NCBI GenBank assembly: GCA_002371715.1
Contig: DFGF01000088.1
Location: forward strand, 1 to 14,888
Reading direction: 5' to 3'
Source: Prevotella sp. UBA3757
GTDB lineage: Bacteria > Bacteroidota > Bacteroidia > Bacteroidales > Bacteroidaceae
DNA: 14,888 nt
Below the pieces are notes generated by a model. The model saw nothing but the letters and a program-made list of their open reading frames with translations. It searched no databases and was not told where the DNA came from. The position numbers and the translations under genes were made by a program. This document shows positions 1 to 7,900 of this stretch, piece after piece (positions within the stretch are counted from its first letter, which is position 1; each line of letters starts with the position of its first letter).

Positions 1-1191
1 CCGCTGTTCCGCCTCATCCGCGAATGCTACGAGCAGGGCAAGCAGACGGCCCGCGACATGTACGGCGCCGAAGGCTGGGTGCTGCACCACAATACCGACC
101 AGTGGCGCATCACCGGACCGGTAGACCGCGCCCAGACAGGCCTCTGGCCCATGGGAGCCGCCTGGCTCTGCCGCCACCTGTGGGAGCACTACCTTTATAC
201 GCGCGACGAGGCCTTCCTGCGCCAGTACTACCCCATCATGCTCGATGCCGCCCGCTTCTTCACGCAGACCCTGCAGCAGCATCCCACTAAGGGCTGGCTC
301 GTCGTCTGCCCCGGTGAATCGCCCGAACACGGGGGCAAGGGTCGCCCCACGGCCCTTGACGCCGGCGTCACGATGGACAACCAAATCGTGGCAGAACTCT
401 ACCAAAACGTCCTGGAGGCCGCCAAAATCCTGGGAGAAGAAAGTAATCACACCTCTCACCTCTCAGTTCTCAGTTCCCAGTTAAAACAGCTCCCCCCCAT
501 GCAGATTGGCCGTTGGGGCCAACTGCAGGAGTGGCTCGACGATCTCGATGACCCGAAGGACGACCACCGCCACTTCTCCCACCTCTACGGTCTCTATCCC
601 TCCTACCTGGTATCGCCCACGCGGACGCCCTACCTGTGGCGTGCCGCCCGCAAGTCGCTGGAGGCCCGTGGCGATGTCTCAACAGGCTGGTCCATGGGCT
701 GGAAGGTCTGCTCCTGGGCCCGCCTGCTGGACGGCGAGCATGCCTACAAGCTCATCCGCGACCAGCTGACGCTGACCGCCGACACCTTCCTCATCTTCGG
801 CACCGTCAAGCAGCACGGCGGCACCTATCCGAACATGTTCGACGCCCACCCGCCCTTCCAGATTGACGGTAATTTCGGTTGCACAGCGGGTATCGCCGAA
901 ATGCTCATGCAGAGCTACGACGGCTTCATCTACCTGTTGCCTGCCCTGCCGAAGGTCTGGAAAGACGGCAACGTGAAGGGCCTCGTGGCTCGCGGCGGCT
1001 TCGAGGTTGACATTGACTGGAGCAACGGCCTGCTGACCCGTGCCGTCATCCGTTCGCGCCACGGCGGCACCTGCCGACTGCGCTCCGTCAGCCCACTGAA
1101 AGGCAAGGGGCTGAAGTACGAAAAGAAAAAAGACATCTATACATTAGCGACAAAAGCCGGACAGGAATATGTGGTAAGAGGTGAGAATTAA
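1..1191 (+). CDS. GH95 family alpha-L-fucosidase / alpha-L-galactosidase, C-terminal part (5' end outside window)
   Basis: The frame is open from base 1 and stops with TAA at 1189-1191; 396 residues are visible, about the last half of a GH95 enzyme. Family hallmarks are HHNTD (residues 29-33 counted from base 1), WPMG followed by LWEHYL, and HRHFSHLYGLYP. The Glu of SPE (residue 109, nt 325-327) and the Asp of FQIDGNFG (residue 289, nt 865-867) fit the general acid and the base-side Asp of GH95. The Asn pair that assists the base lies upstream and is not seen. GH95 inverts terminal alpha-L-fucose or alpha-L-galactose linkages; the neighbouring RG-II-type genes favour L-galactose of chain A (inference). 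Oddity: the segment between KILGEES and KQLPPMQIG is encoded by a 7-bp tandem repeat (450-484). The next gene has its own promoter-like region, so this gene probably ends an upstream transcript, although no terminator is visible after it. Confidence 0.93.
   Translation, partial: PLFRLIRECYEQGKQTARDMYGAEGWVLHHNTDQWRITGPVDRAQTGLWPMGAAWLCRHLWEHYLYTRDEAFLRQYYPIMLDAARFFTQTLQQHPTKGWLVVCPGESPEHGGKGRPTALDAGVTMDNQIVAELYQNVLEAAKILGEESNHTSHLSVLSSQLKQLPPMQIGRWGQLQEWLDDLDDPKDDHRHFSHLYGLYPSYLVSPTRTPYLWRAARKSLEARGDVSTGWSMGWKVCSWARLLDGEHAYKLIRDQLTLTADTFLIFGTVKQHGGTYPNMFDAHPPFQIDGNFGCTAGIAEMLMQSYDGFIYLLPALPKVWKDGNVKGLVARGGFEVDIDWSNGLLTRAVIRSRHGGTCRLRSVSPLKGKGLKYEKKKDIYTLATKAGQEYVVRGEN
450..484 (+). repeat. 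Heptamer tandem array A, inside GH95 CDS
   Basis: Five consecutive 7-bp units: CACCTCT, CACCTCT, CAGTTCT, CAGTTCC, CAGTTAA. They are translated in frame as part of residues 150-162 (around HTSHLSVLSSQLK). In other GH95 proteins the equivalent place is a charged helix-like linker just before the LPP-IG-GQLQEW segment, so here the repeat replaces roughly the same length of non-catalytic sequence. Confidence 0.8.
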
Positions 1192-1199
1192 TGAGGAAA

Positions 1200-1247
1200 T
1201 GTAGCACAATGTTTACATCTTGTAGCATTTCTATGTCAAAGTGTAGC
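1200..1247 (+). promoter_or_regulatory. Three TGTAGC direct repeats at exact 21-bp spacing (putative AraC-type operator)
   Basis: TGTAGC occurs at 1200-1205, 1221-1226 and 1242-1247, i.e. spaced 21 bp, two helical turns. The middle copy continues as TAGCATTTCTATGTC, which resembles the classical E. coli AraC I1 half-site (TAGCATTTTTATCC), and AraC half-sites are also direct repeats at 21 bp. The proximal copy sits just upstream of the -7 box at 1267-1274, the position expected for an activator touching the polymerase. Bacteroidota hybrid two-component sensors of polysaccharide loci carry AraC-type DNA-binding domains, so such a regulator is the likely ligand. That assignment is inference; the spacing is seen directly. 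Confidence 0.6.
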
Positions 1248-1250
1248 CGC

Positions 1251-1274
1251 TTTGCAGATTTATTCGTATCTTTG
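1251..1274 (+). promoter_or_regulatory. Bacteroidota-type promoter for the GH51 gene
   Basis: TATCTTTG at 1267-1274 matches the Bacteroidota -7 consensus TAnnTTTG exactly and lies 36 nt before the chosen GH51 start. A TTTG at 1251-1254 could serve as the upstream element, but the 12-nt gap is shorter than the usual 19-21, so activation by a protein bound at the 21-bp repeats just upstream would make sense. Transcription would start near 1280. Confidence 0.65.
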
Positions 1275-1310
1275 CACGAGAAATCATTATCAACGACCAC
1301 TAAAACGATT

Positions 1311-3320
1311 ATGAAAAGACTAACAACATGCGCTGCCCTCCTGGTGGCAGCGGCGCTGGGACTGAACGCCCAGAAACCCATGAAAGCCCCAAAGGGCGGC
1401 AAAGCCATTAGTGACGAACTCATCGGCATCTTCTTTGAAGACATCAACAACTGTGCCGATGGCGGCCTCTATGCAGAACTGATTCAGAACGGCTCGTTCG
1501 AATTCTCGCCTGCCGAGCGCGACGGCTGGGGAGCCGGCACGGCCTGGAAGGTCGTTCGCCCAGGCCACTCGCTGGGTCTCATCGAGGTGTGCAAGGGCAA
1601 TGGCATCCATGCCAACAACCCCACCTACATGAAGCTGCACGCCGAGCGCGTCAGGGAGTTCTACGACTACAAGGGCTGGAGAGGCTACGGTATCGAGAAT
1701 GCCGGCTATGACGGCATCACGGTGAAGGCCGGCGCCAAGTACGACTTCTCCGTATTCTTCCGCAACTACGGCCAGGCCAAGCAAATCCGTGTGGCACTCA
1801 TCGAGCCACAGGGCTGGGGCAAGGACCCGAAACTGCTGGCTGAAACCACGCTGACCGCCGATACCAAGGACTGGAAGAAATATTCGGCCACACTGACACC
1901 AAATGCTGACAGCAAGAATGCCACCATACAGATTCTGATGCTGACGCTGGGCGACCTCGATGTAGACATGGTGTCGCTCATGCCTCAGGACACCTATAAG
2001 GGTCACGGCCTGCGCAAAGACCTGGCCCAGACCCTGGCCGACCTGCAGCCTAAGTTTCTGCGCTTCCCCGGCGGTTGTGTGGTACACGGCGGTGGTGACG
2101 GCTTCTGGGACACCTACCGCTGGAAGACCACCATCGGCCCGAAGGAGACACGCCGCGGTCTGAAGAACACGTGGGGCTACCACCAGTCGATGGGACTGGG
2201 CTACTTCGAGTATTTCCAGTTCTGCGAAGACCTCAATATGGAGCCGCTGCCCATCCTGCCCTGCGGTGTGAGCTGCCAGGGTACCAACGGCGGTTGGAGC
2301 ATGTGGCCCAAGCAGGCCCAGGACGTGGTGCCTATGAGCGAGATGGACGAGTGGGTGGCCGATGCCATCGACCTGATAGAGTGGGCCAACGGCGACCCTG
2401 CCACCAACAAGTGGGCCAAGATGCGTGCCGATGCCGGCCATCCCAAGCCCTTCGGTCTGAAGTACTTAGGTATTGGTAATGAGGAGAAGATTTCGCCCGA
2501 ATTCATTGAGCGCTTCAAGTATATGTACGAGCGCGTAACGAAGGCTCATCCTGAGATTATCATCGTAGGTACGGCCGGTCCCGGTTCTCACAAGGACAAC
2601 CCCGACTACGAGGCCGGCTGGAAACTGGCTGACGAGCTGGGCATGCCCATCATCGACGAGCACTACTACGAGCCCAACAAGTACTTCCTCAGCAGTCGCC
2701 AGTACGACAACTATCCGCGCGACCGCAAGACGAAGGTTTATCTGGGCGAATATGCCGCCAAGGACAAGAAGCTCATTGACGCCCTGGCCGAAGGTCTGTA
2801 CCTGCTGCATGTAGAGCGCAATGCCGACGTGGTCTGCATGACGTCCTATGCACCGCTTCTGGCTCGCAAGAACGGTACCCAGTGGAATCCCGACATGATT
2901 TACTTTGACAACGAGCGCGTCTACCCGACCTGCAGCTACTACGTGCAGCAGATGTTCGGACAGTCCAGCGGTCAGTACTTCTATGGCGACTGCGTACAGT
3001 TCGAGGGCGACAAGAAGGGTGTCATCCAGCCGCAGGTGGACGTACACTACGGACAAAGCGTCGTCCTGAACGTCAAGACCCGCAAACTCTACGTCAAACT
3101 GGTGAATGCCGGCGACAAGGAGAAGGAGGCCGACATCAACCTGAGCCGCTTCCCCATCAAGAAGACCTGCGTAAAGACCGTGCTCAAGGGCCAGCCCAAC
3201 GACGAGAACAACTTCGACAAGCAGCCCATCGCTCCGAAGAAGGAAACCATCAAGGCCGAGAAGAAGTTTGACATCGACCTGGAGCCTTACTCCATGGTCA
3301 TGCTGGAATATGATGTGTGA
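1311..3320 (+). CDS. GH51 alpha-L-arabinofuranosidase, exported
   Basis: This 669-residue protein should release terminal alpha-L-arabinofuranose from arabinan or pectic side chains in the periplasm or at the surface. A signal peptide (MKRLTTCAALLVAAALGLNA) is followed by the GH51 start block ISDELIGIFFEDINN and GGLYAELIQNGSFEF. A carbohydrate-binding-like beta-sandwich insert follows (about residues 70-215), then the barrel block LRFPGGCVVHGG. The acid/base is Glu391 in GIGNEE (nt 2481-2483) and the nucleophile Glu480 in YLGEYAA (nt 2748-2750); a C-terminal beta-sandwich closes the protein. The frame is open back to an ATG at 1191, but that start would put a non-signal extension across the promoter and repeats, so ATG 1311 is chosen. 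No Shine-Dalgarno is visible, as usual in this phylum. The gene is probably monocistronic: promoter at 1267 and terminator at 3385. Its stop codon lies inside heptamer array B. Confidence 0.95.
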   Translation: MKRLTTCAALLVAAALGLNAQKPMKAPKGGKAISDELIGIFFEDINNCADGGLYAELIQNGSFEFSPAERDGWGAGTAWKVVRPGHSLGLIEVCKGNGIHANNPTYMKLHAERVREFYDYKGWRGYGIENAGYDGITVKAGAKYDFSVFFRNYGQAKQIRVALIEPQGWGKDPKLLAETTLTADTKDWKKYSATLTPNADSKNATIQILMLTLGDLDVDMVSLMPQDTYKGHGLRKDLAQTLADLQPKFLRFPGGCVVHGGGDGFWDTYRWKTTIGPKETRRGLKNTWGYHQSMGLGYFEYFQFCEDLNMEPLPILPCGVSCQGTNGGWSMWPKQAQDVVPMSEMDEWVADAIDLIEWANGDPATNKWAKMRADAGHPKPFGLKYLGIGNEEKISPEFIERFKYMYERVTKAHPEIIIVGTAGPGSHKDNPDYEAGWKLADELGMPIIDEHYYEPNKYFLSSRQYDNYPRDRKTKVYLGEYAAKDKKLIDALAEGLYLLHVERNADVVCMTSYAPLLARKNGTQWNPDMIYFDNERVYPTCSYYVQQMFGQSSGQYFYGDCVQFEGDKKGVIQPQVDVHYGQSVVLNVKTRKLYVKLVNAGDKEKEADINLSRFPIKKTCVKTVLKGQPNDENNFDKQPIAPKKETIKAEKKFDIDLEPYSMVMLEYDV

Positions 3321-3381
3321 TGGAAGATGGAAGATGTATGATGTATGATGTAAGAGGTAAGAAGTAAGAGGTAAGAGATAA
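3312..3381 (+). repeat. Heptamer tandem array B, overlapping the GH51 stop and filling the intergenic gap
   Basis: Ten consecutive 7-bp units: GATGTGT, GATGGAA x2, GATGTAT x2, GATGTAA, GAGGTAA, GAAGTAA, GAGGTAA, GAGATAA. On the minus strand these are ATC/CTC-ending units (TTCCATC, ATACATC, TTACCTC) of the same style as the arrays inside the genes. The first two units contain the last codons and the TGA stop of GH51 (3318-3320). The rest is non-coding and runs up to the terminator hairpin. Confidence 0.85.
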
Positions 3382-3384
3382 AAG

Positions 3385-3420
3385 GGCTGATGACAAAAAC
3401 ACTTGTCATCAGTCTTTTTT
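3385..3420 (+). terminator. Intrinsic (rho-independent) terminator after GH51
   Basis: The arms CTGATGACA (3387-3395) and TGTCATCAG (3404-3412) are perfectly complementary around an 8-nt loop. The stem is extended outward by a G-U and a G-C pair (3385-3386 with 3413-3414) and followed by TTTTTT at 3415-3420. It should end GH51 transcription. It lies only 18 nt before the GH140 start codon. Confidence 0.9.
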
Positions 3421-3438
3421 ATATATAAAAAGGTAAAT

Positions 3439-4896
3439 ATGAAAAAACTACTGATGATATTGAGCCTCGCACTGCTGACGGTGTCGGCACAGGCAGGCAA
3501 GCCGTGGGACAACGGCAAACTGAAGGTGTCGGATAACCAGCGTTATCTGCAGTTTGAAAACGGACAGCCTTTCTTCTGGCTGGGCGAGACGGGATGGCTG
3601 TTGCCCGAACGGCTGGACCGTGCCGAGGCGGAGTGGTACCTGCAGAGCTGTGCCAAGGCGGGCTATAACGTCGTACAGGTGCAGACCATCGACGACGTTC
3701 CGGCCTACAACATCTACGGACAAATGTCGAACATAGACGGCTGGAATTTCAAGGATATTAACCGCAAGGGTGTCTACGGTTACTGGGACCACATGGACTA
3801 CATCATCGACCGCGCAGCCAACCACGGCATCTACATCGGCATGGTGTGCATCTGGGGCGGTCTGGTGAAGGCCGGCCTGCTGAGCGTGGACGATGCCAAG
3901 AAATACGGAACCTTCCTGGCCAACCGTTATAAGGACAAGCCCAACATCATCTGGTTCATGGGTGGCGACATCCAGGGCGACATCAAGCCGGAGGTATGGG
4001 AAGCACTGGCCACCACCATCAAGTCGATAGACAAGAACCACCTGATGACCTACCATCCCCGAGGCCGCTACACCTCGGCCAAATGGTGGAGCAAGGCCAA
4101 GTGGATGGACTTCCACACGTTCCAGAGCGGCCACCGCCGCTATGGCCAGCGCATGGGCAATGCCGACTACCCCATCCCCGACAATACCGAAGAAGACAAC
4201 TGGATGTACGTCGACTCCACGTGGAAGTACAACCCCATCAAACCCGTGCTCGACGCTGAACCCTCGTACGAGGATATACCCGTCGGCCTGCACGACCCGC
4301 ACGAGGCCCGCTGGCAGGACTACGACGTGCGCCGCTATGCCTACTGGAGCGTGTTTGCCGGAAGCTGCGGACATACCTATGGCCACAATGCCATCATGCA
4401 GATGCTGAAGCCCGGCTACCCCACGAGCTATGGCGACGCCGGCGACGTGAAGACATGGTATCAGGCCCTGCACGACCCTGGCTTCAACCAGATGCAGTAT
4501 CTGAAACGCCTCATACTGTCGTTCCCCTACTTTGAGCGCGTGGCCGACCAGAGCGTCATCCGCGAGAATGGCGAGAAGTACAACCGCCTCATTGCCACCC
4601 GTGGCCAGGACTACCTGCTGGTCTATAACTACAACAACAATCCGATGGTGCTCGACCTGGCGAAGATTACAGGTGCCAAGAAGAACGTCTGGTGGATGAC
4701 GGCAGCCACGGGCAAGCTGAAATACTTAGGCGAGTTCGACTCGAAGGTGCTCACCTTCCGCTACCACCCACAGTCGGCCCGCGTGGAGGACGGCGTGCTG
4801 ATAGCCATCGACAACGCGAAGAACTATCTGACGAAAGAGCAGACCGAACTGTCGCCCGACGGCTACAAGGCTAAGGAGCGGGATCTGAATGAGTAA
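3439..4896 (+). CDS. GH140 apiosidase (DUF4038/DUF5060-type barrel), exported
   Basis: This 485-residue protein has a signal peptide MKKLLMILSLALLTVSAQA ahead of a GH140 catalytic barrel and short C-terminal sandwich. GH140 cleaves the beta-D-apiose to galacturonic acid bond that attaches RG-II side chains A and B to the backbone. Family blocks visible are FFWLGETGWLLPERL, GYNVVQVQ, NIIWFMGGD and PVLDAEPSYE. Candidate acid/base Asp177 (nt 3967-3969) and nucleophile Glu274 (nt 4258-4260) are 97 residues apart. That is the same separation I recall for Asp187/Glu284 of B. thetaiotaomicron BT1012. An in-frame ATG at 3403 lies inside the terminator hairpin and would bury the signal peptide behind 12 residues, so ATG 3439 is chosen. 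It starts the GH140-GH78-GH138-GH137/GH2 gene run. No -7 box is visible between the terminator and this start. Confidence 0.9.
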   Translation: MKKLLMILSLALLTVSAQAGKPWDNGKLKVSDNQRYLQFENGQPFFWLGETGWLLPERLDRAEAEWYLQSCAKAGYNVVQVQTIDDVPAYNIYGQMSNIDGWNFKDINRKGVYGYWDHMDYIIDRAANHGIYIGMVCIWGGLVKAGLLSVDDAKKYGTFLANRYKDKPNIIWFMGGDIQGDIKPEVWEALATTIKSIDKNHLMTYHPRGRYTSAKWWSKAKWMDFHTFQSGHRRYGQRMGNADYPIPDNTEEDNWMYVDSTWKYNPIKPVLDAEPSYEDIPVGLHDPHEARWQDYDVRRYAYWSVFAGSCGHTYGHNAIMQMLKPGYPTSYGDAGDVKTWYQALHDPGFNQMQYLKRLILSFPYFERVADQSVIRENGEKYNRLIATRGQDYLLVYNYNNNPMVLDLAKITGAKKNVWWMTAATGKLKYLGEFDSKVLTFRYHPQSARVEDGVLIAIDNAKNYLTKEQTELSPDGYKAKERDLNE

Positions 4897-4900
4897 AAAA

Positions 4901-4941
4901 AGACCCTCCCCCCTACCCCTCCCTGTGAGGAAGGGGAGTAG
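4901..4941 (+). repeat. GC-rich palindromic element, copy 1 (intergenic)
   Basis: This 41-bp C-rich element has an imperfect hairpin at its 3' side (CCCCTCCC pairing with GGAAGGGG). About 34 of 41 positions match the reverse complement of copy 2 at 5035-5075, with shared outer ends AGACCC and AGGGGAGTAG. Its minus strand at 4904-4923 has four G-runs separated by 1-2 nt, a G-quadruplex pattern. It is not a terminator: no T-run follows. Confidence 0.75.
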
Positions 4942-4982
4942 ATAGTTATAAACACCGAAAATCGTAAGAAGCGTAATAATAT

Positions 4983-7900
4983 ATGGTAAACAGAAACATA
5001 AAATTTTTAGTGGCAATTCTGGTGCTCGTACTAACTACTCCCCTCCCTATGCAGGGAGGGGGCGGGGGTGGGTCTGCCGGTGGGTCTCTTTACGTCGCTG
5101 CCCTGAAGGTGGAGAACATGTCCAACCCTTTAGGCATCGATACCGACCGTCCCTGCTTTTCGTGGATCATTGGTGACCATTACCAGAACAAGGGCGTCTA
5201 TCAGAAAGCTTATCATATCATCGTCTCCTCGACCTACGAGAAGATGAAAGCCGGCGAGGGCGACCTGTGGAATACGGGGTGGGTAGAGAGCGACGAACAG
5301 TTGTGGATTCCTTACGCCGGCAAGCCTTTGGGCAGCAACCGCCACTGCTGGTGGAACGTCCGTGTCAAGACCAATAAGGGCGAAACCAAGTGGAATCATA
5401 ACCCCAACTACTTCAGCACCGGCCTGCTCAACGAGTCGAAATGGAGCGGCTACTGGATTGGCTTGGAACGGCTGATGCCCGGCGAGGAGCGTGGTTTCCA
5501 CACGCGACTGGCGGCTCGCTACCTGCGCAAGGAGTTCACGTTGAAACAGTCAAAGGTCAAGCGGGCTACGGCCTTCGTAGCCGGACTGGGCCTCTACGAG
5601 TTCTACGTCAACGGCCAGCGCATCGGCCACGACGTGCTGACGCCCGTACCCTCGGACTACCGCAAGACCATCTACTACAACACCTACGACGTCACATCTT
5701 CCATCAACCATCAACTATCAGCCATCAGCCATCAGCCATCAGCCATCAGCCATCAGCCATCAGCCATCAGCCATCAGCCATCAGCCATCAACCATCAACC
5801 ATCATCCATCTGTCTCGGCATCATCCTGGGCAATGGCCGCTACTTCCCCATGCAGCAGCACAAGCCCTACAAGATACCCGTCTTCGGGCTGCCCAAATGC
5901 CGCATCAATGTCGTCGTGGAGTATGACGACGGCACCACCCAGCGACTGCAGACCGACGACAAGGGCTGGAAGGTGACGGCCAGCGGCCCCATCCGCTCGA
6001 ACAACGAGTACGACGGCGAGGAGTACGATGCCCGCATGGAACTGACAGGCTGGGCCACGGTGGGCTATGACGACAGCCAGTGGCTCAAGGCCGAGCGCAC
6101 CGACATCCCCACCGGCCAGTTGCGCGGACAGATGACGCCCGGCATGACACTACAGACGTATCACAGGCTGATGAAGCCGGCAAAGACCATCCCGGGCCCC
6201 GTCGAATGGCAGGAACTAAAACCCCTGCCCGGCAAGCCCGACACCTACGTCATCGACTTCGGACAGAACATGGCGGGCTGGGTGTCGCTGATGCCCTACG
6301 GCAAGGCAGGCGACACCATCCGCGTGCGTTATGCCGAGAAACTGAATGCTGACGGCACGCTCTATACGGAGAACCTGCGCAATGCACGCTCTACAGACAC
6401 CTATGTATGCAATGGGCATGAACCTGTTGTCAAAGAATGGGACCATGACCGCGCCTGGCGGCCGACGTTTGTCTATCATGGTTTCCGCTATGTGGAGGTG
6501 TCGGGTATGAAAGACCTCGACCCCCGCCAGCTCGTGGCCGAGGAGGTGTATGACGGCATCGCCGTCTATCCGTATAGTTTCAGCTGCAGCGACACCATAT
6601 TAAATAAGGTGGTGCAGAATGCCTGTATGGGTATTGCCGCCAACTACAAGGGCATGCCCGTCGACTGTCCGCAGCGCGACGAGCGCCAGCCGTGGTTGGG
6701 CGACCGCACCATGGGAAGCCTCGGCGAGAGCTTTGTGGCTGATAACGAACGCATCTACACCAAGTGGATGCGCGACATCTGCGAGGCACAGCGTTCCGAC
6801 GGCTGCATACCCGACGTGGCACCAGCCTTCTGGAACTACTATTCTGACGACGTGACATGGGCGGCAGCACTGCCCTTCGGCTGCGACATGCTGTGGCGGC
6901 AGTTTGGCAACCGCCAACCCATTGACGACTGCTATCCCTACATCAAGAAGTGGGTACACCATATCATCGAGGAATACAGCCAGGACGGCATCATCCACTG
7001 CGGCAAGTACGCCGACTGGTGCGTACCGCCCGAATCGCTCGAACTGATACACTCGCAAGACCCAGCGCGCAAGACCGACGTGTCGCTCATCTCTACGGCA
7101 TACATCATCCGCACCATGCAACTCATGGAGCAGTGGGGCTGCGAGGCTGACCACTGGCAGCCCATCCGCGAGCAGATGACGGCGGCGTTCAACCGCCAGT
7201 TCCTGACCGTTCGCCGTGGCACGTCACCCCGCCCCGGTCATGTGCTCTATCCCGACTCCGTGTTCTACGGCAACAATACCGCCACGGCCAACCTGCTGGC
7301 ACTGTCGTTTGGCATCGTGCCGGACGACTGTCGTGACGACGTGGTGAAGCAGGTCGTGGAAAACATCTGCGTCAAGAACAAAGGTCACGTACCCTGCGGC
7401 GTCATCGGTATCTCATGGCTGCTGCGCGGACTCTCTGACAACGGGTTCAGCGATGTGGCCTACCTGATAGCCACGCAGAAGAGCTACCCATCATGGGGCT
7501 ACATGGCCGAGAATGGCGCCACAACGACGTGGGAACTGTGGAATGGCGACAAGGCCTCGCCCCGCATGAACAGCGGCAACCACGTCATGCTGCTGGGCGA
7601 CCTGCTGACCTGGTGCTACCAGTACTTGGGCGGCATCCGGCAGGAGGGCAATGCCTACAAGCACGTCGTGCTGAAGCCCGCCTTCGACATCCAGAACTGC
7701 GAACAGGTCGGGACTGCTTTCCATTCGCCCTACGGCGACATTCACAGCGAGTGGAAAAAGACACTGCAGCATGTCGACTGGCACGTGCTCATACCGTGTA
7801 ACGTGACGGCCGACGTCTGTCTGCCGGATGGCACGGTGAAGACCGTCGGTTCCGGTTCGTATGACTTCTCGTGCGACATTCCTACCAGTCATCCCGCCAT

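Noticed and set aside
1174..1187. Two heptamer-like units (GTAAGAG, GTGAGAA) at the end of GH95
   Set aside because: Only two non-identical units; they resemble array B but are too short to call.
1191..1310. Upstream in-frame start for GH51 at ATG 1191, overlapping the GH95 stop
   Set aside because: It would translate the promoter and the 21-bp repeats and place 40 non-signal residues in front of a clear signal peptide beginning at 1311.
1320..2441. Long minus-strand open frame (373 codons) opposite GH51; a similar one at 2466-3518
   Set aside because: Both are antisense shadows of GC-rich coding sequence, with no signal peptide, motif or spacing of a real gene; the + strand shows catalytic motifs throughout.
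3403..3438. Upstream in-frame start for GH140 at ATG 3403
   Set aside because: It lies inside the terminator loop/stem and would hide the signal peptide; ATG 3439 fits exported family members.
4901..4941. GC-rich hairpin after GH140 as an intrinsic terminator
   Set aside because: The stem is imperfect, no T-run follows, and an inverted copy occurs inside the next gene, so it is a dispersed repeat.
5696..5807. Possible CRISPR array in GH78
   Set aside because: The unit is 7 bp, tandem without spacers, and translated in frame.
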